A stretch of 64,000 nucleotides of DNA from an uncultured Alphaproteobacteria bacterium (lineage in GTDB: Bacteria > Pseudomonadota > Alphaproteobacteria > Paracaedibacterales > CAITNM01): NCBI GenBank assembly GCA_903893805.1, contig CAITNM010000046.1:1-64000 (forward strand). The letters run 5' to 3'. Positions 62,720 through 64,000 of this stretch are shown piece after piece. The translations under genes and the position numbers were made by a program. Numbering within the stretch: position 1 is the first letter of the stretch; every line of letters begins with the position of its first letter. Below the pieces are notes generated by a model that was given only the letters and a program-made list of their open reading frames with translations, ran no database searches and had not been told where the DNA came from.

Positions 62720-64000
62720 ATGGCTGAAGGCAGTTTACAAGCGCCAATCCGTCACATTATTGATTGGGAAAGTGATGCCTTCTACGATGAATCAGCGCTC
62801 GACAAAGAACTACGTCGTGTTTTTGATATTTGCCACGGATGCCGTCGGTGCTTTAACTTATGCGATAGCTTCCCTACCCTTTTTGACCTAATAGATGCAA
62901 CACCTTTGGGTGAATGCGATGAAGTTAAAAGCGAAGACTTTGCCAAAGTGGCAGATGCATGTACCCTCTGCGATTTATGCTTTGTGAACAAATGCCCCTA
63001 TGTGCCACCGCACCAGTTTGATGTTGATTTTCCCCACCTGATGTTGCGCTATCGAGCGACCCAAGCTAAAACTCAGGGCATTAATTTTGTTGATAAACAA
63101 ATTAGTAAAACTGACCAAGTAGGACCAATTTCAGTAAAAATGGCCCCGGTTGTTAACTGGGCAACTGCAACGTCAAACAAGCCCGTACGCAAAGCTTTAG
63201 AGGTGGTCGCTGGTATTGATGCAAAAGCAAACTTGCCCACTTACGCCAACAAAACCTTATGCCAACAGGTTGAATTAACACCCTGCCCTGTTAATATTAA
63301 CGGCCCTGCTTATGGCCAAAAAGCTGTTTTGTTTGCCACGTGTTTCGGTAACTATAATAACCCAGCCATTGGCCTTGCTGCCCGAAAAGTACTGGTACAC
63401 CAAGGTGTTGATGTTGAAGTTGTCTACCCTGGTTGTTGTGGCATGCCTTTGCTTGAAAAAGGTGATTTGCAATCAGTGGCTGATCAAGCTGTAAAAATAA
63501 GCAATGCCCTTGCCCCTTACGTTGAAAAAAATATTCCAATCATTTCAATTATTCCTTCCTGCAGTTTAATGCTGAAATCAGAGTGGCCTTCGTTACTGCC
63601 TAAAAATGAACAGGTGCAACGCTTAAGCAAGCAAGTTATGGATATAAGCGAATATGTTATTCATTTGCACAAAAAGCATACCTTAACCCAAGGTTTGGAA
63701 TGCCTAGAAAATAAAGCGGTAACGCTTCATCTTGCTTGTCATAGTCGTGCTCAAAATATTGGCGCAAAAGCCGCCGAAATGCTACGTCTTATTCCAAACC
63801 TGACCGTTCAAATTATTGAACGTTGTTCTGGACATGGTGGTACCTGGGGAATGATGAAAGCCCATTTTGAAACAGCACTGAAGGTTGGAAAGCCAGCAGC
63901 TAAGCAAGCCATAACTTTCGATAACCCATTAGTGCTTTCCGAATGCCCTTTGGCAGCAAAGCATATTTTGCAGGGTATGGACCTACAATCAACAGCAAGT
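62720..64000 (+). CDS. Fe-S oxidoreductase (GlpC/HdrB-like), 3' end outside window
   Basis: Open from ATG 62720 to the right edge, 427 codons seen. Two N-terminal 4Fe-4S motifs: CHGCRRCFNLC and CTLCDLCFVNKCP. Two cysteine-rich CCG-type domains follow: ATCFGNYNNPAIG...YPGCCGMPL and LACHSRAQNIG...ERCSGHGGTWG, with SECPLAAKHI. This form, related to GlpC and heterodisulfide reductase subunits, is usually found beside rubrerythrin in alphaproteobacteria; the partner would lie beyond the window. 7 bases after grpE, so probably the same transcript. Confidence 0.88.
   Translation, partial: MAEGSLQAPIRHIIDWESDAFYDESALDKELRRVFDICHGCRRCFNLCDSFPTLFDLIDATPLGECDEVKSEDFAKVADACTLCDLCFVNKCPYVPPHQFDVDFPHLMLRYRATQAKTQGINFVDKQISKTDQVGPISVKMAPVVNWATATSNKPVRKALEVVAGIDAKANLPTYANKTLCQQVELTPCPVNINGPAYGQKAVLFATCFGNYNNPAIGLAARKVLVHQGVDVEVVYPGCCGMPLLEKGDLQSVADQAVKISNALAPYVEKNIPIISIIPSCSLMLKSEWPSLLPKNEQVQRLSKQVMDISEYVIHLHKKHTLTQGLECLENKAVTLHLACHSRAQNIGAKAAEMLRLIPNLTVQIIERCSGHGGTWGMMKAHFETALKVGKPAAKQAITFDNPLVLSECPLAAKHILQGMDLQSTAS

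Overview
This window reads as an AT-rich alphaproteobacterial chromosome, most likely from a protist- or host-associated intracellular lineage (Holosporales-like is my best guess, by inference). The alphaproteobacterial signal is a circularly permuted two-piece tmRNA next to an alpha-type sspB, an hflK-hflC-htrA chain, fliL-fliM-DUF6468-motE, TimA/Tim44, SspB, YdcH/DUF465, a DUF177 protein and a 5-aminolevulinate synthase. The symbiont signal is a large set of secreted proteins of unknown or eukaryote-like character, degraded genes and small intergenic repeats.

Layout. 1-2316: two hypothetical genes, the second split by a frameshift. 2471-9206: a tight co-directional block, hflK-hflC-htrA-nfu-lytic transglycosylase-folD-folC2, covering membrane proteolysis control, Fe-S delivery, cell wall and folate. 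9224-12277: two secreted hypotheticals on the minus strand, separated by about 1 kb of hairpin-rich repeat DNA. 12425-18510: RNA uracil methyltransferase, SPFH plus NfeD pair, a frameshifted hemA, and xseA. 18587-25266: an accessory stretch around tRNA-Ser with an exported GNAT protein, an exported APH-like kinase (frameshifted), a large exported GTPase with zinc-finger-like pieces (frameshifted), an SRPBCC protein and a twice-frameshifted methyltransferase. 25349-27138: GNAT, AlkD-like, lolD. 27224-29438: a tandem pair of secreted paralogues; the second ends in a eukaryotic-type CaaX box. 29446-32066: the flagellar operon fliL-fliM-DUF6468-motE. 32180-38859: Lrp regulator, broken heparinase-like gene, class C serine hydrolase, TlpA-like thioredoxin and a frameshifted TraB/GumN protein. 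38921-41138: capI plus a tviB-like dehydrogenase for uronic nucleotide sugars. 42089-54172: housekeeping genes (HIT, dnaQ, DUF177, valS, ubiE, TimA, creD-like, rsfS, rlmH, ydcH, a dicarboxylate/amino-acid symporter) with tRNA-Asp and tRNA-Phe. 54216-55431: two secreted low-complexity proteins. 55814-64000: ftsZ, a secreted hypothetical, anmK, sspB, ssrA, a DUF952 lipoprotein, hrcA-grpE, and an Fe-S oxidoreductase that runs off the right edge.

The most interesting material is (a) the exported, probably host-directed proteins (CaaX protein, GTPase/zinc-finger protein, GNAT, kinase, histone-tail-like protein); (b) at least seven genes with single-base frameshifts, several in homopolymer runs, including hemA; (c) the ssrA-sspB pair with an unusually long predicted degradation tag; and (d) a folD gene overlapping a CofE-type folylglutamate ligase, as known from chlamydiae. 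No CRISPR array, rRNA or intact insertion sequence was seen. All calls come from reading the sequence by eye; no database search was run.
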